The notes beneath the pieces were generated by a model. It saw only the letters and a list, made by a program, of their open reading frames with translations. It was not told the origin of the DNA and searched no databases. From Globodera rostochiensis (lineage: Eukaryota; Nematoda; Chromadorea; Rhabditida; Heteroderidae): a stretch of 64,000 nt of DNA. Position numbers and translations under genes: made by a program. Below, one piece after another: positions 32,172-44,700 of the stretch; position 1 is the stretch's first letter; the number at the start of each line of letters is the position of its first letter. The DNA lies in the NCBI GenBank assembly GCA_018350325.1, contig JAEVLN010000001.1:4059254-4123253 (forward strand), read 5' to 3'.

Positions 32172-35163
32172 TCATTTCCTTTCTCCCCCCTCTTCAATGC
32201 TTCTTGCTATTTTGGCGAACGTTTCCCTCGCCTTCAGTCTCCCCAAGAAGGACAAATGGTTTCTGTCCGAGAAATAGGCCAATTGCGAGCCGGGCTCAAA
32301 TGCGTGACAAATTCCGTCCCAGCAGAATTCCTTTGCCAAATCGAATACCGAACATTTGGCACATCGCAGCCGACCCAACCGTTGGTAGGAAGAATTGTTC
32401 TCCTCCAAATGCTTCTGAATCAAATGGAGCTGTGCCCCGAGTTAGCAGCCTCAACTTGGCCGATTAGAGAGACTTTCTCTTCCCTATCTTTGTTTTTGGC
32501 CCAATTTCAATTTACCGAATAATTTTTGTTCAGCCCCTCAAGCGAATTATTCTGCCAAATTCTTTTGGCCAATTGATGCGAAATTTCGGTGTCAAATTGA
32601 AGGTTAGGAGCCGAAATGAAAATCCGCCCGGACACAAATCTTTGCAATTTGTCCATAAAAGATTGCATTTCATTCAAATTCGGATCCAACTCCAAATTCG
32701 TAGGCTCTCCCTGAGGTTGGAGGTCGTCATACCATCTCAAAAACGAAAAATAAACTCAATTATTTCTAAAAAAAGCACCTGAAAATGAGAAAAAGAAAGT
32801 CCGGAAGGGTTTTCTCCGCCACTTTCAGCAGCCCTTTCACTGTTTGGGAACATCGAATTCCGTAAATGGTGCGCCAATCGTTCTCAAACAATGGCATACA
32901 TCCTGGCATTTTTAGTGTTCAAAAAAAACATAAATAAACTGCAAGAAAATTGCCTGGCACCGAAACAACGTGCAACCAGCTGAAATTGCCCTCGAGGGAC
33001 GTCTCTACTTCCCTCCAGGCAACTTGGGCGTGGCTGTTGCCGAATAACAGCACACGGCGCGTCCCATTACCCTTCAAATATTTGACAAAATGCCAACATT
33101 TCTTGCTTGTCCACCTTCAACATCCATTCGTATATCCGTTTCACGTGTCTGTTGTCCTCCGCCATTTCATTCTCGTGAACAAACAAATCGGCGGATGTCC
33201 CGGGAATATCCGTATCAAAAGTGAAAGAGTTCTGTAAAATGGCAAAAGCAAATGAAATAAAATGTTTTCCGACCGAACCTTTAGCATTTCGTTTATTTTG
33301 ACCTTTGCAAAAGAATTTAACAATGGGCTCAATTCGTTTTGGTACGCTTCCGTTTGGAGTTGTTCGAGAAATTTACGAACAGAATCGACATCCAACGGCC
33401 AAAATTGGACTTTGTGCTGAGCTTCGTCAAAGATTGGAATTGGCGTTTCATTCTTTCGCTTAATTAAAAATATGAATTAATTAAATTAAATTAAATTTAT
33501 TGCTAACTTTTTGATTGAGTCGAATTGTGCCCGGGGCAATTGCGAAAAGAGCGCAAAAGGCGTAACCAAATATAATCAAATAAACACATAAAGAGGAAAA
33601 ACACTTTTGTTGCCGAATATTGGCAAAAAGTTTGTGGAAAATTTGCTGGACTAACAGAGAACTGAGAGTGATGAGCAAAATGGCCAAAAAACCTTCTGAA
33701 TTTTTTTTTTAATATAAAATAAATAATAATTTACTACCAAAAATATTAAGCTGAGATACGGTGAGAAAAGATCGTAAGAATACGGCCAATGGCTGATGAA
33801 ACAAAAAGCAAAAGAGCGGAAATTGGCCGAAATTTACGAAAAGCCACTGACTGAGGGCAGAAAGAGGAATTTTCTGCTGGAATTAAAAATAATTCAAATT
33901 AAAATTACTAATGAAAATTAAAAATAATTAAAATTAAATGATAAAAATAATTCAAATTAAAATTAACTGCCTACCGTACCTTGAGTCTGTTTATGAAGAA
34001 ATACAGAAGAAAAGCAGTGAGGGCACTGATCGAAATGGTCAAAATAGTTTTGTATTGGAAAAATGGCGGCCAAAAGACGGACGGGAGAAAGAACACAACG
34101 CCAAGACAAACGGCGGCCAAGTAAAAGAGTAAATGTTCAACGATTATTGAGAAGAGAAGGCATTTTTTGGATTGTTCTGTGGCTGTTTTGTTTGTTTTTT
34201 GCTTGGCTTTAGAAAGGTCATTAAATATTACCGTTTATTTGGCACTTTGGTCGCCTGTTTTGGTTGGCAATAAGAGCGGACATTGTGCCAAGAAGGAATT
34301 GCCATGCCCTTGAACAGGCCCAGCCCATCATGACGGACTTTGAGGTGGAGGACAGCCAGAAGAGGAAGGACGGAAGAATGAGAAGCAGGAAGAGGGCCGA
34401 GAGTTGGACGATTTGGCATTTGAAACTAGCAGATTTTGTGCCGGATTTCAGCCGAACGAGCAGAAGGACCGGAGGCGAAAGTGCCAAAACGAATTGTATT
34501 TTGACGCAAATGGCCCACAGATGGAGCAGAGGGCGAGGTTGGCTGATCTGATAGTGACGAATGGAAAATGGAAGAATTTCGTGCAGTTTCTTTGTGATGG
34601 CCTCTGAACGCGCAAAATCAATTACCCCGATCAGATCGAACGTCCAGTCCACATCGGTGAGCTGATGATTAGTGCCAAAACAAAGTGCCCACAGGGAATC
34701 CTTACGTAACTGTTCCATTTCGTCGTCAAGAAAAAACACAAATCCGCCGACTAATGAGCCGAGAATGAGCGTCAAATTGAGAGGAATAATTTGTGTAAAT
34801 TCAATGTAATAAAAGCGACGAATTTCGTAAACAAATCGGGGCAAAAATTTGTCATAATAAGACAAAGAATTATTTGCGCTGGAAGTTGAAGCTGGCACCA
34901 AAGTTACTGTGTTATTATTGCCAGCATCGTTATACAGCTCGACCAACTTGATGCTCATGAGAAAGCCGAACACGACGAACAATCTGTTATGGGGGGGGGG
35001 AATGTAATTTGGTTACCATCATTTACATGTCCACTCCCATGAACCCGTTGCAGAACTCGCTGGGCCAAATATGGAACAAAATGATGGCATAAACGCCAAT
35101 CAGCTGAAGGCCGAGCACACATGGCCCGTAAATTGGAGCTGTTGTTGAACAGAACAGCGACAT
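32172..35163 (-). CDS. OAC-type membrane O-acyltransferase (AT3 plus SGNH domains)
   Basis: Multipass membrane protein of the acyltransferase-3 family, large in nematodes (oac genes); the AT3 part moves an acyl group across the membrane and the SGNH part is a luminal or extracellular transferase/esterase-like domain. Proposed ATG at 35163 (MSLFCSTTAPIYG), stop 32172-32174. The N-terminus has the AT3 block IGVYAIILFHIWPSEFCNG, then FMGVD and LFVVFGFLMSIKL; the FH histidine expected in AT3 proteins is present. A large exon (34971 to about 34221) has further membrane spans and CSRAWQFLLGTMSAL. More spans follow at about 34140-33960, 33880-33750 and 33690-33500. The SGNH part shows VLLFGNSHAQVAW (block I, Ser; about 33050) and a distal YFSDRNHLSFLG (catalytic His with upstream Asp; about 32260). 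Introns are short. Substrate unknown. It lies 572 bp downstream of the unc-80 stop on the same strand. Confidence 0.88.
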
Positions 35164-35735
35164 TTGAGTAATGATGTCAATTGCTTAATGTAATTTTGAG
35201 GTCGAATTAAAAAAGAGGAGAGAACATTTCTTCCAATTCCGGCATTCCTTCCATTACAAATAGCTTCTGCTAATGGAAATGCTTTTCGTGTACATAAAAA
35301 CCAATTGAATGAAAAAAGTGGGGCAAATGTTTTGTGAGATTTAAAGTCAGCGACTGAATGACCCATTTGCTCATCTCCAGCCCATCCATCCCCAAAAGTG
35401 TTTGCTTTTCTGAGCGTATCGGGCGGCTTCGCAGAGCAAAAGGAGGATAATTAAAGCAAAGTTCGAATTTATTATTATTATTTGTCAGATTAGCACCTTA
35501 ATTGCCCATTCATTAAAGAACGCCAATTAGCTCATTAACAAAGGAACATCATTCAGAGGTTTATCAAAATGTATACGCAAAAATAATAATTTGGGCTCAA
35601 TTATATGCTCTAAAAATCCCTAAACTGCACAACGTATAAATTCAAGCCCTAATCATAATTAAAATAGAAACAAAATAATAAAATTATGAAAGTCGAATTT
35701 CGGCAGCTCGAAAGGCTATTCACGGGGCTAATTTG
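35164..35735. other. short intergenic region between unc-80 and the OAC gene
   Basis: AT-rich, no coding signal. Should hold the unc-80 3' UTR and the OAC promoter. Confidence 0.6.
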
Positions 35736-38700
35736 TTAGACCAAATGTTTGGTGGAAGTGATGCAAAACTCGACGGTCCCGTCACTGTCCGCCTCGCTAA
35801 TTGTCTGCGAAACGCTGCTGTGCCGTGGGGTTGAGAAGGAAACCACTGAATTTAAAAGGCTTTTTTGATAAATTAAAATTAAGCTTCTAACCTCGGGGTC
35901 TCTCACCGTCCAATTTGTTTATGGAAATTTGTGATGGGGTGGACATTGCCCCCGTGGGGCTATTCTCCGCGCCTTTCCCCGGTTGGCGTTCGTCATGGCG
36001 GCCGCCACTGAAATTTAAAAATGAATTCCCAAAAACCAAAGTTAAATCATTAAATTTACATTGGTCGATTAAATCCAAAGCATCATATTGTTGGAATTGA
36101 AAAAAACAATTCGAATTTTCCTTACCGTTTCAGTGAGCTGCTTCGATGAGAGTACGCTGCACTGCCGCCCACCTGAAATATTTAGCAAGAAAAAGACAAT
36201 TCCTAATTTCTTCAACCCCCCCCCCCCTCCCCCCCCCTTTCCCCACACCTCGCCCAATTCCATGCCGCCCGTCGATGGCATTGCACTGTCTCTGCTGGAA
36301 GAGCCGCCTTCCAGACTTGCCAGCCGCGGTTTTCTAAGACGTCGAACGCTGCGGAACATGCCCAAACTGCGACGTTCGCGCTGAGAACGGTGCGAGAATG
36401 GCAGCGATGGACTTTTGCAGACTCTTCCGACGTCCGCCGCCCCTTCGCCGCCATCGCCGGACGCATTTTCGTCTTCCGCGTCCTCCACAATGGTCGAGTC
36501 GTGCAGAGTACCGGTTAGACTGACCTTCGGTCCCTATGATTTCATAACCTTTGACAGTTCGGACGGACGGTGCCGGAATTGCTCTGCCACTCCGTTTCCC
36601 GGGGTGCAGAACCCAACCCACTTGGGAGCGTTCGGAGTCGCCGGCTTTGGACTGAATCCAGCGGAGTTTTCCCAATGCGCTGGAGCTGAGCCGACGCGCG
36701 GTGGACTCGCCGCGCACAGCCACCGCGCCAGTGCCGACCCCCTGGGAACTGCCCGAATCGCTATGAAGCTCGCCGCCGATGGTGGGCGTGTGGGAACGGG
36801 GAATTTCTGAAACATTCGGGCGAATTGAGCATTACCAGAAAATGACCAAACACCATTCTATTAAACTGTCAGAGAGACATGGCCTACCCAAATTGCGCAT
36901 GACGAAGTCCTCCCTGAGCAGGTGGAGTTCGCGATGCAGCGAGCGCAATTGTGCGAAATGGGCCTTCCGGACGGGGTCCGATCGAATGCGTGCAATACGC
37001 TCGCGCAGTTCGCCCACCCAAGCCGTGTCGACGTCGTTGACGGTCCGCTGGTTCAGCTAAAATGCGTAACTCTGTGACCCGACCCCTTAAAGGCGTTAAA
37101 TTTTTTGTCAAAAGTACGCGTCAAACAAAATTCAGACATTAAATCTATATACCTAATCATTAAATTCTTGACGTGATGGCCATCTTTAAGGACCGGGGAT
37201 CCCCTCCCCCCGGGCCAACCAACCCTATTCTGCACGATCGATTGCAACAATTCGGCGATCGGCAAATTGGCGCCGAGCATAAACTTCAGAAAGGGACTCA
37301 GCGCAGCACCGCCACCCTTTTTGGCCACCAATTCGCGAACTGAACATACCGGTCAAACAGAACATTTGCAGAAAATGAATCATCCCTCTCCCCCACCCGC
37401 CGAATTGGAGCCCCCTCATCAATGATAATTAATAGCTAAATTCCCCCTCATCAATGATAATTAATAGCTAAATTCCCCCTCATCAATGATAATTAATAGC
37501 TAAATTCCCCCTCATCAATGATAATTAATAGCAAATTATGCCCCGGGGAATTAAACGCTTCTTAGTGTGAAATACAAACCAATTCTCGCGATTCGCATCC
37601 ATTGAGTGATGGTCAATTGCTTGTGGAAGGCGATCACAATCACTTTGAGTGCTAAACAAGCGGCTAATCGAATTAATTAAAAGGGTATTCGGAAAGATTG
37701 TCCCCATTTGATTGATTGATTGTAGTCCCCCCCCCCCCCTCTCTCTCACCCAGCATCACCGTCTGCACAACGGAGTCGCGCATGATCCGAGCTGTGGACA
37801 CTGTGGCCGAATACCCGCCTCTGTCCGTCACCGACACCGAACCCTGACGCCCTCCGGCACTGTCTGATAAGAACAATGAACAATTTTATAGACAAAATCT
37901 TTTCCAAAAGTCTGAAAATACCCCTCATAAGCGAAGTTGCCAAACTGCTGCCGCTCATTGCCGGTGCCACACTTTGTTTGGCCAACGATGGAGTGGAAAT
38001 GGCGTTTTGGATCAGATTTAGGCAGAAGTTCAAGTCTTTGGTTCGGAATTGTGGCGCCTCTTTATGTTCAGTTTTGTAAATTTGTGTAAAAAAGCTTCCC
38101 AACCATCACCTTTTCCGGAAATTGCGGCACGTAAAAACAGCGGAATAAGGAATTGGCACAAAATTGCCTCGGGGCGGTCCGCCAATGGGCCAATGTTGTC
38201 CGCACTACAGATCAGTTCAAGCGAAAAAACAAGCTGCAAAAGTAATTATAAATATAAGCGTGTCCTCTTCTTCTCAGACTTGTCCCAGCGTTGTCATCAG
38301 AAAGGAGGTCAGTCGAAGCACAACGCTGCAGAAGGATTCTGGTGGCGTGTGGGGACTAAGAACGGTCTGCGGCGCTTGCACGGAGGACAAATATGCGCTG
38401 CCCGGCCCCGCGGAGTTTTGTTGCGTGGAGAGAGTGAATGCCTGCACAGTTTGGTCGTCCAAAGTGCCAAAAGGGTCACCGAGGGTCAACCGCAAACAAA
38501 GCAAAGTGATGGTCTACGGCACATTCAATGTTATAAATTTGTTTGTCCGATATCGGAGCCGCCATTACCTTCAACGAGTGCAGATGCGCAATGTAAGGCG
38601 AGTTGAGCAGAGTCTGCTGCAGTCCGACCAGCCAGAAACTAATGGCGCCCCAATTCGCTCGGCGCCGTGTGGACGGCCGTTTGGCGATTTTGGCGATGGT

Positions 38701-41700
38701 TTTGTCGAGTCGACGGAGAATAATGTTGACGGCCGACCGATTGGTCTCCACCGACCAGTCGATCACCGGCATTACGTCAGTGAAGTAATGACGCAGACCG
38801 CCACAACTCAACGTTTTTCCGTCGTATGGAGCCAATTTCAGCAGAGCGACGGCGACTTCACTGAGTTTTACATGACATTTGTGGTCGAACAGCTCGGGCA
38901 TGCCGCCACGACTGTGGTCGAGACCAGCCGAGAGTCGGCCGAGCTCCTTCAGACGGTCGGAGCCCAGTCGAACGAACATCGAGCACAAAGTGAGCAGTCT
39001 GAACGAAACAAATCGTTTAAAAGAAACGCTTTTTTGTTAATTGTTCACGCACGCGTCTCGGGGCCCTCTAAACTGTTCCTTCAGCGCTTCGTTGTCCGCC
39101 GCGGCCGCCGTCGTTCCATCTGCCCATCCGGAGACGGTCACTTTCTTTTCCGTCTTCGCCGAAGCGGTCGACTGCTGCGGGCGACTGACTTCGTCCTCTA
39201 CGATGGTCGGCGGGTCAAAGAACTGTGGCGAGTCGGTGCCACCGCCGCCGAGAGATCGCCCGCGACGCTGTTGCTCGGCCGCGTGCGACTGATTGGAGGC
39301 GGCTGGCGCTAGCAAAACAGTGCCGGCCTCTGCAGCACCTGCAGAACCACCGGCGCTCGCGGCCAAGTCGAAAGAACGTGTCGGCCCGCGTGCGAGTGCC
39401 TCACAACTGTTGACCAACGCACGCAGTTCAACACTCAGCGTGGCAAACGCGGACAGCTCCAGTTTGAGCGCCGCGAGCGCGGCCGCCTGTTGTTGACGCT
39501 GGGACGTCTCCTCCTCCATGTGCCGGATCAGATGGGGCAGCAACGACTGCATGCACAGCAGCATTTGGTGTGCACGCCGAGTCTCAGGCGCAAACGCACA
39601 AATTGTGCTGAAGTTGCACAAAGTTTAATTATTTAATTTGTAATTTTGGGATATTTTACTCACACGCAGCTTGCCATCGCATCGGTGAGAAAGTTGAAGG
39701 TACTCGGTTCGTCGCGGTAGCACAAATCGAGCGCCTGCAGCGGCTTTGGGTGGGGCAGCATGGCCAAAATGTCCAATTGGTCCACCGGTTCGTTCATCTG
39801 CTCCATGGCCAACAGCAGAGCGAACAGATATTTGGCCTTCACGCGCATCGGATTGGCTTCAAAATTGCTGTCACTTTGGTCCAGAATGTCCGCGCATGAG
39901 CCGAACATTTGCAGCAGAAAGGGCTTACGGTGCAATACGTAAAACTGCTTGCAAACGAACTCCACGACCTAAACAGAAAGATCAACGCAAATCGAATTCC
40001 AAAAAACCGCTTAACCTTATAAAATATTCATAAAGTTCAATTTGGGGACCTGTGTAAAAAGTCGGTTGGGTTGGCGTTGGCTGTAGCAGCGGAGAATGGT
40101 GGGCATAATCAGAGAGAAGCCCTGGGAGGCGAACAGCGAGTTGAAGTGAATGCTCATGCCCAGATAAGCGGCCATGCATCGGCGAAGAATCAGAACGTCC
40201 TCACAATGAATGATCTGAAAGAAGGGGGGGGGGGGGGTGGACTTTGAGTGATCTGATGATTATTAAACGATCCATTCTGGCACCCACCATAATGCCGTTG
40301 ATGACGTTGATGAACAGATGCAAGTCACCGAACATAAACGCGTTCTCCATTTTTTCAAACATGTTCGCGATCAACTTGCTCCAGGCGAATTTGTGCAGGG
40401 CGTCCATCGTCTGTAGCTCCTCGCCACTTGTGCCTTGGTACATGCCGAAACACGTCTCCACCGCACGGCGTGGGAAGGACGGCAAATGGGTGAATTCATC
40501 GTGGAGGAAGAAAATGCGCTGCGGAATCACAGCCTCGTGGGAGTGCCGCAGGGCATTGTGCGTCAGAAGCACTTTGCCAGTCTCGATTAGCTTCTGCTGG
40601 ACGGCGTGCTCCCGAATGCGTTGCTGCGCCTGCGGGGCATCCAAACGGACTAATTGCAGCTGGGGGTAGAAGGAGCGGTGGAAAAAGTAGAAGTCCCTAC
40701 AAAACAAAAAGCTTTCAGAATAATTCAGCATAAATGACGAACCGGACATATGCATTTGGGTTGTGCAACATAAACGTCTTCGGGTCGTAGAGAAAGTGCT
40801 GGTCAGCCTCTTCCGCGGAAATGTTATAGAACTCGATGGAATCTGCGAGCAAATGCTGAAATTGTGTGTCTTCCAGCACCGGAAATTGCGTTGGGATGCC
40901 GCCCTGCTGAGAGTCTGGCCCATGCACAATCACCTCAAGTTGCAATTTCAGAAAATTTGAACCTTTTCAGAAGCGATGTCAAAAAACTTAAGAAAACATA
41001 ATTTTGTTCAAAGAAACTTCAATTTTCTTCTGAGCCCCCCCCCTTTCCTTTCTCACTTTTTTGGCACTGGGCACGTTGGCTGTGACCATGATTGCCTGGT
41101 CGCACTGCTCCTTCTTCAGCGTCTGTTTCAAGTCCTTGAAGTACAACCCGTGCACGAACGGCACCACCAACCAGCACATACTCAGTGCTAATGCCAACGA
41201 TCGGTCACTACCCTCGCCAGGAGTTCGTACATAGAACATGGCCAAGCCGAATAAAGCGTTCAGAAGAGTATGCGCAGTTTGGGAGGGTAACGGGCGGAAG
41301 GACAGCACCAGACGACGAAGCAGTGCCAGAAGATACTCCTAAGAAAAGCGTCCAACATTAAATAGAAAATGTTTAGTTTTGGCCAAAATGGAATGAATGA
41401 GTTGGGGGGGGGGAAGCTCCCTCCCATCACGGACTTTCCTTTTTTACCTGTTTTGGACGGTTGGTTAACTTCTCGAAAAAGTGCCGTAGAAACAACGCCG
41501 TGTCCTCCACCAAACAACTCCAAATAACACGGCGACATGTTTCGCCAACTTTGGAAGAGTTGGATAATTGCCATAAACTTTTCTGGATAATACCAGAAAT
41601 TCCGCTCCCGTCCACTTGGGGGTCGTCAAGCAGTTCAACAATGGTCGGGACCACACTGAGAATGGAGGAAGGGAACAGCGGCTGTGCAACAGGCACAACT

Positions 41701-44700
41701 TGGCGTGCCTGGTGCACGGAATCGAGCAGAACGGGGTCATCAACTTGGGAACTGTCTGCAGAGGTCAATTGGTGTTGGAACAGAGCCGGCTCATAGGCTA
41801 CCTGCAGAAATAAATCTTTAATTTATTTCTGATTCCATTCTCGATGAATTATTTCAGCTCTGTTGGAAGACTCCAACTTCACCCAAGCAACCCACTCAAA
41901 TCACCTGCTGCACCACCGCAGTCGCACGAAGCGGGAACTGTTCGCGCAGCTCACGCTGTCGCTCGTCAGCCCGTCGGATGGCTTTGCGGACCATCTCCTG
42001 CTTCTGTTTACGGCGTGTACGCGTCATCGTCATGATGGTTTGGCTGGTCGACTGCTCTTCCTCCTTCAGCGACAATTCCTCCACTTTGGTCTTCACCGGC
42101 GGCATCCATGGAGGGTCCACCACCGGAAGTTGGCTGAGGCCAATCGACGGGGAAGGCAGCGTAAAATCGATGCTCGGCGGCGGAATCTGTGAATTGGCAC
42201 AAATATAATAATCAGTTCATGTGGAGGACCCGCCGGAGGTCAAAATGCTAAAAAAACGGGGCAATAATGGGAAAACAATGCCTTGAAGATCAATTGCGAG
42301 CCGTCCTCCATCTTCAGCCACACGTGGTACCGTTGCCGCCACAAAACGAAGAAGCGGAGGACGGCCGAAGTCCGGACGGAAGGGTCGGCGGAGGCCAATT
42401 CGGCGGCCATCAAATTGGTGCACTCCTGGGGACATTTGACGGCACAGCAAATGAATAGGGCAGCTAAATCCAACAATTACAACGGCTTGCGCAATTCGCT
42501 TATTCACCAGCAGTAGCGACAAGATTTGCGTCGTCCGATGCGATCAGAAGAGTCCACGCAATTCGAACGGAAGGGATTAGCTGATCAGCCTTCAACACAA
42601 CAACGCCCTTCAGAAGGGCGGACAGCGGGGCATGGACGAGGCCGAGCATTTGGACACGCACAAAGTTAACAATTTGTGGCGGACGGCGGAGACGGAGCTC
42701 GGACGGATTAACCGATTGGTCAGTTTCCTGCGGGCCAAAGAGAGAGGTTAAAATAGAGGAGATGATTGATTAAACCAAAATTTAATCCAAATATTCATAA
42801 TTCTTTTGAATATGGCAATTAATCAACAATAAAGAAGCCACCTCGGCTTTTTTTGCGCGATTCTCTTCAATTTCGCTTAGCTTCTCAATGATCAGTCCGC
42901 GCAATGCTAACGGCATCCGATCCACTCCGCTCTGACGCACATTGGCACTTTCGCGACGAGGCGGGTTTGAGGAATGGCGCTTCTGACGTGTTTTGACCCA
43001 TTAATCTGATCAGAACAGTGCTAACCAATGTTTATCAAATAATATAGCTTTGATCTGCTGATCTATTAGGGACCTTTATACTAAGAATGTGAAGCTTATT
43101 CATGGCATTGTCCGGTGCCAGTTTCAACTTTTTGCTTTGGAAGTGCCCGCCCGTCCCGTACCTTTGCCTCTCTCTGTTGACTGTTTTGCCATCGCTCAAT
43201 GAATTGTTGGCGCCTGTCCAATCGGCCGTCGGCCGTTGTTTGGCCATAAACAACCATTAATGCCTCGAACAAACGCTGGCATTGCCTAAAAAATGTTGTG
43301 CCATACAATTTGAACATCGCCACAAGAAAATAAATATACCTGTAAATCCTTTCAAAACACCATTTGGTGCAAAACTGCTCATGAGAACAGTCAAAGTCCA
43401 TTTTTTGGACAAATTGGAGCAGCGTGCACAGCCACGGCATGTTCTTGTACATCTCCTCCTCGTCCTCTTCTTCGGCAGCATCCGCCAATTGTTGTTGCTG
43501 TTGCCGTTGTTGTTGAATGGCTACAGCGCTTGTTGCGGTCGTACTGCTTGAGAAACGTTCTGGCGAATGTTGTTGCTGTTGGGAGTGTTGCGTTACTTGG
43601 AGTCGACCACCACCGCCTATATTAGCTGTGAAGAAAAGAAAATGAAGAAGTGATCAGCACGCGATCGGACAATCAAATGGTGGAGCTCAACTGTTCGAGA
43701 CGTTGGGACAAGACAACTTTCATGTTTTTGATTTTGTTGATAAAACAAAACGATTTTATTGAAATTTTTGATCGATCGAGGACCAATGCAAACCATCACA
43801 ATAGTTAACACTGATCGGTACCAAACACAAAGGCAAACAGTACGGCAACGGAACAACACCTTTGCGGGCAATGCTCAGCATGAACACGGGCGATCGAGGC
43901 GCCTCCGGGGGCGAGTGTTGTTGGCATTGCAAGCTCATTGAAACTTTCGACTGTTGTTGCTGCTGCTGTCTCTGAGGAGCTCGACGGGTGTCCTTTAGCA
44001 AATCCGCGGTCGCTTCATCGTCTGCCAGCGTCGCCGTCCGTCCCACTCGCATTGAATGGCGCCAATTAGGCGGACGTGAGACGCGACTTTTGAAAGAAGC
44101 GGTCCGACGGCGCCGCTGCACAAAAGACACAACGCGGACGCCGGAGGGCACAGTCGAGTCCGGACGTGCATTGCCCGCGGTCTCGTCGGTGGTAAAACGT
44201 CGAACAACAGGTGGCACTTTTGGGGGGAGGAAGGGAGCATTTGAAGCAGTGATGGGGGGGGGAGAAGAGGGGTACATAGCAATTAATAAGAAAGGCTTCT
44301 CGACACAACTCATAAAGCCATAGACAGAAGAGGGTGGGGGGGGGGGGGAGCGTTTTGGCAAAAGCGGAAAGACACTGATAAAGCAACAAGCAGAACAAAA
44401 GCATTCCGTTTACCATTTTCAGTGTGTTGATCTCTGTTGACCTGCTGCTGCTGTTCAGCCCATTCTTGCTCCATCGGCATAGACGTGGACATCGGCGGGG
44501 GAGGTTGGGTTTTGGAGACTTTACGAAGCCTTAAATTTGCGTAAAACTAAATTTTCGATGATTCTTTGGTCAACCGAAGTGATTCGCGTTTCTTTGTTGA
44601 TCCAATTGCGTCAATCGACGGCTGTTGCTGCTGTTGCAACGTGGCGGTGGGTGGAGGCGTCTGAAGGACACCGCCCGAGGGGGAATTGCGCTTCAGAAGT

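Noticed and set aside
38164..39312. Plus-strand 382-codon ORF
   Set aside because: It is the antisense shadow of well-conserved unc-80 exons on the minus strand.
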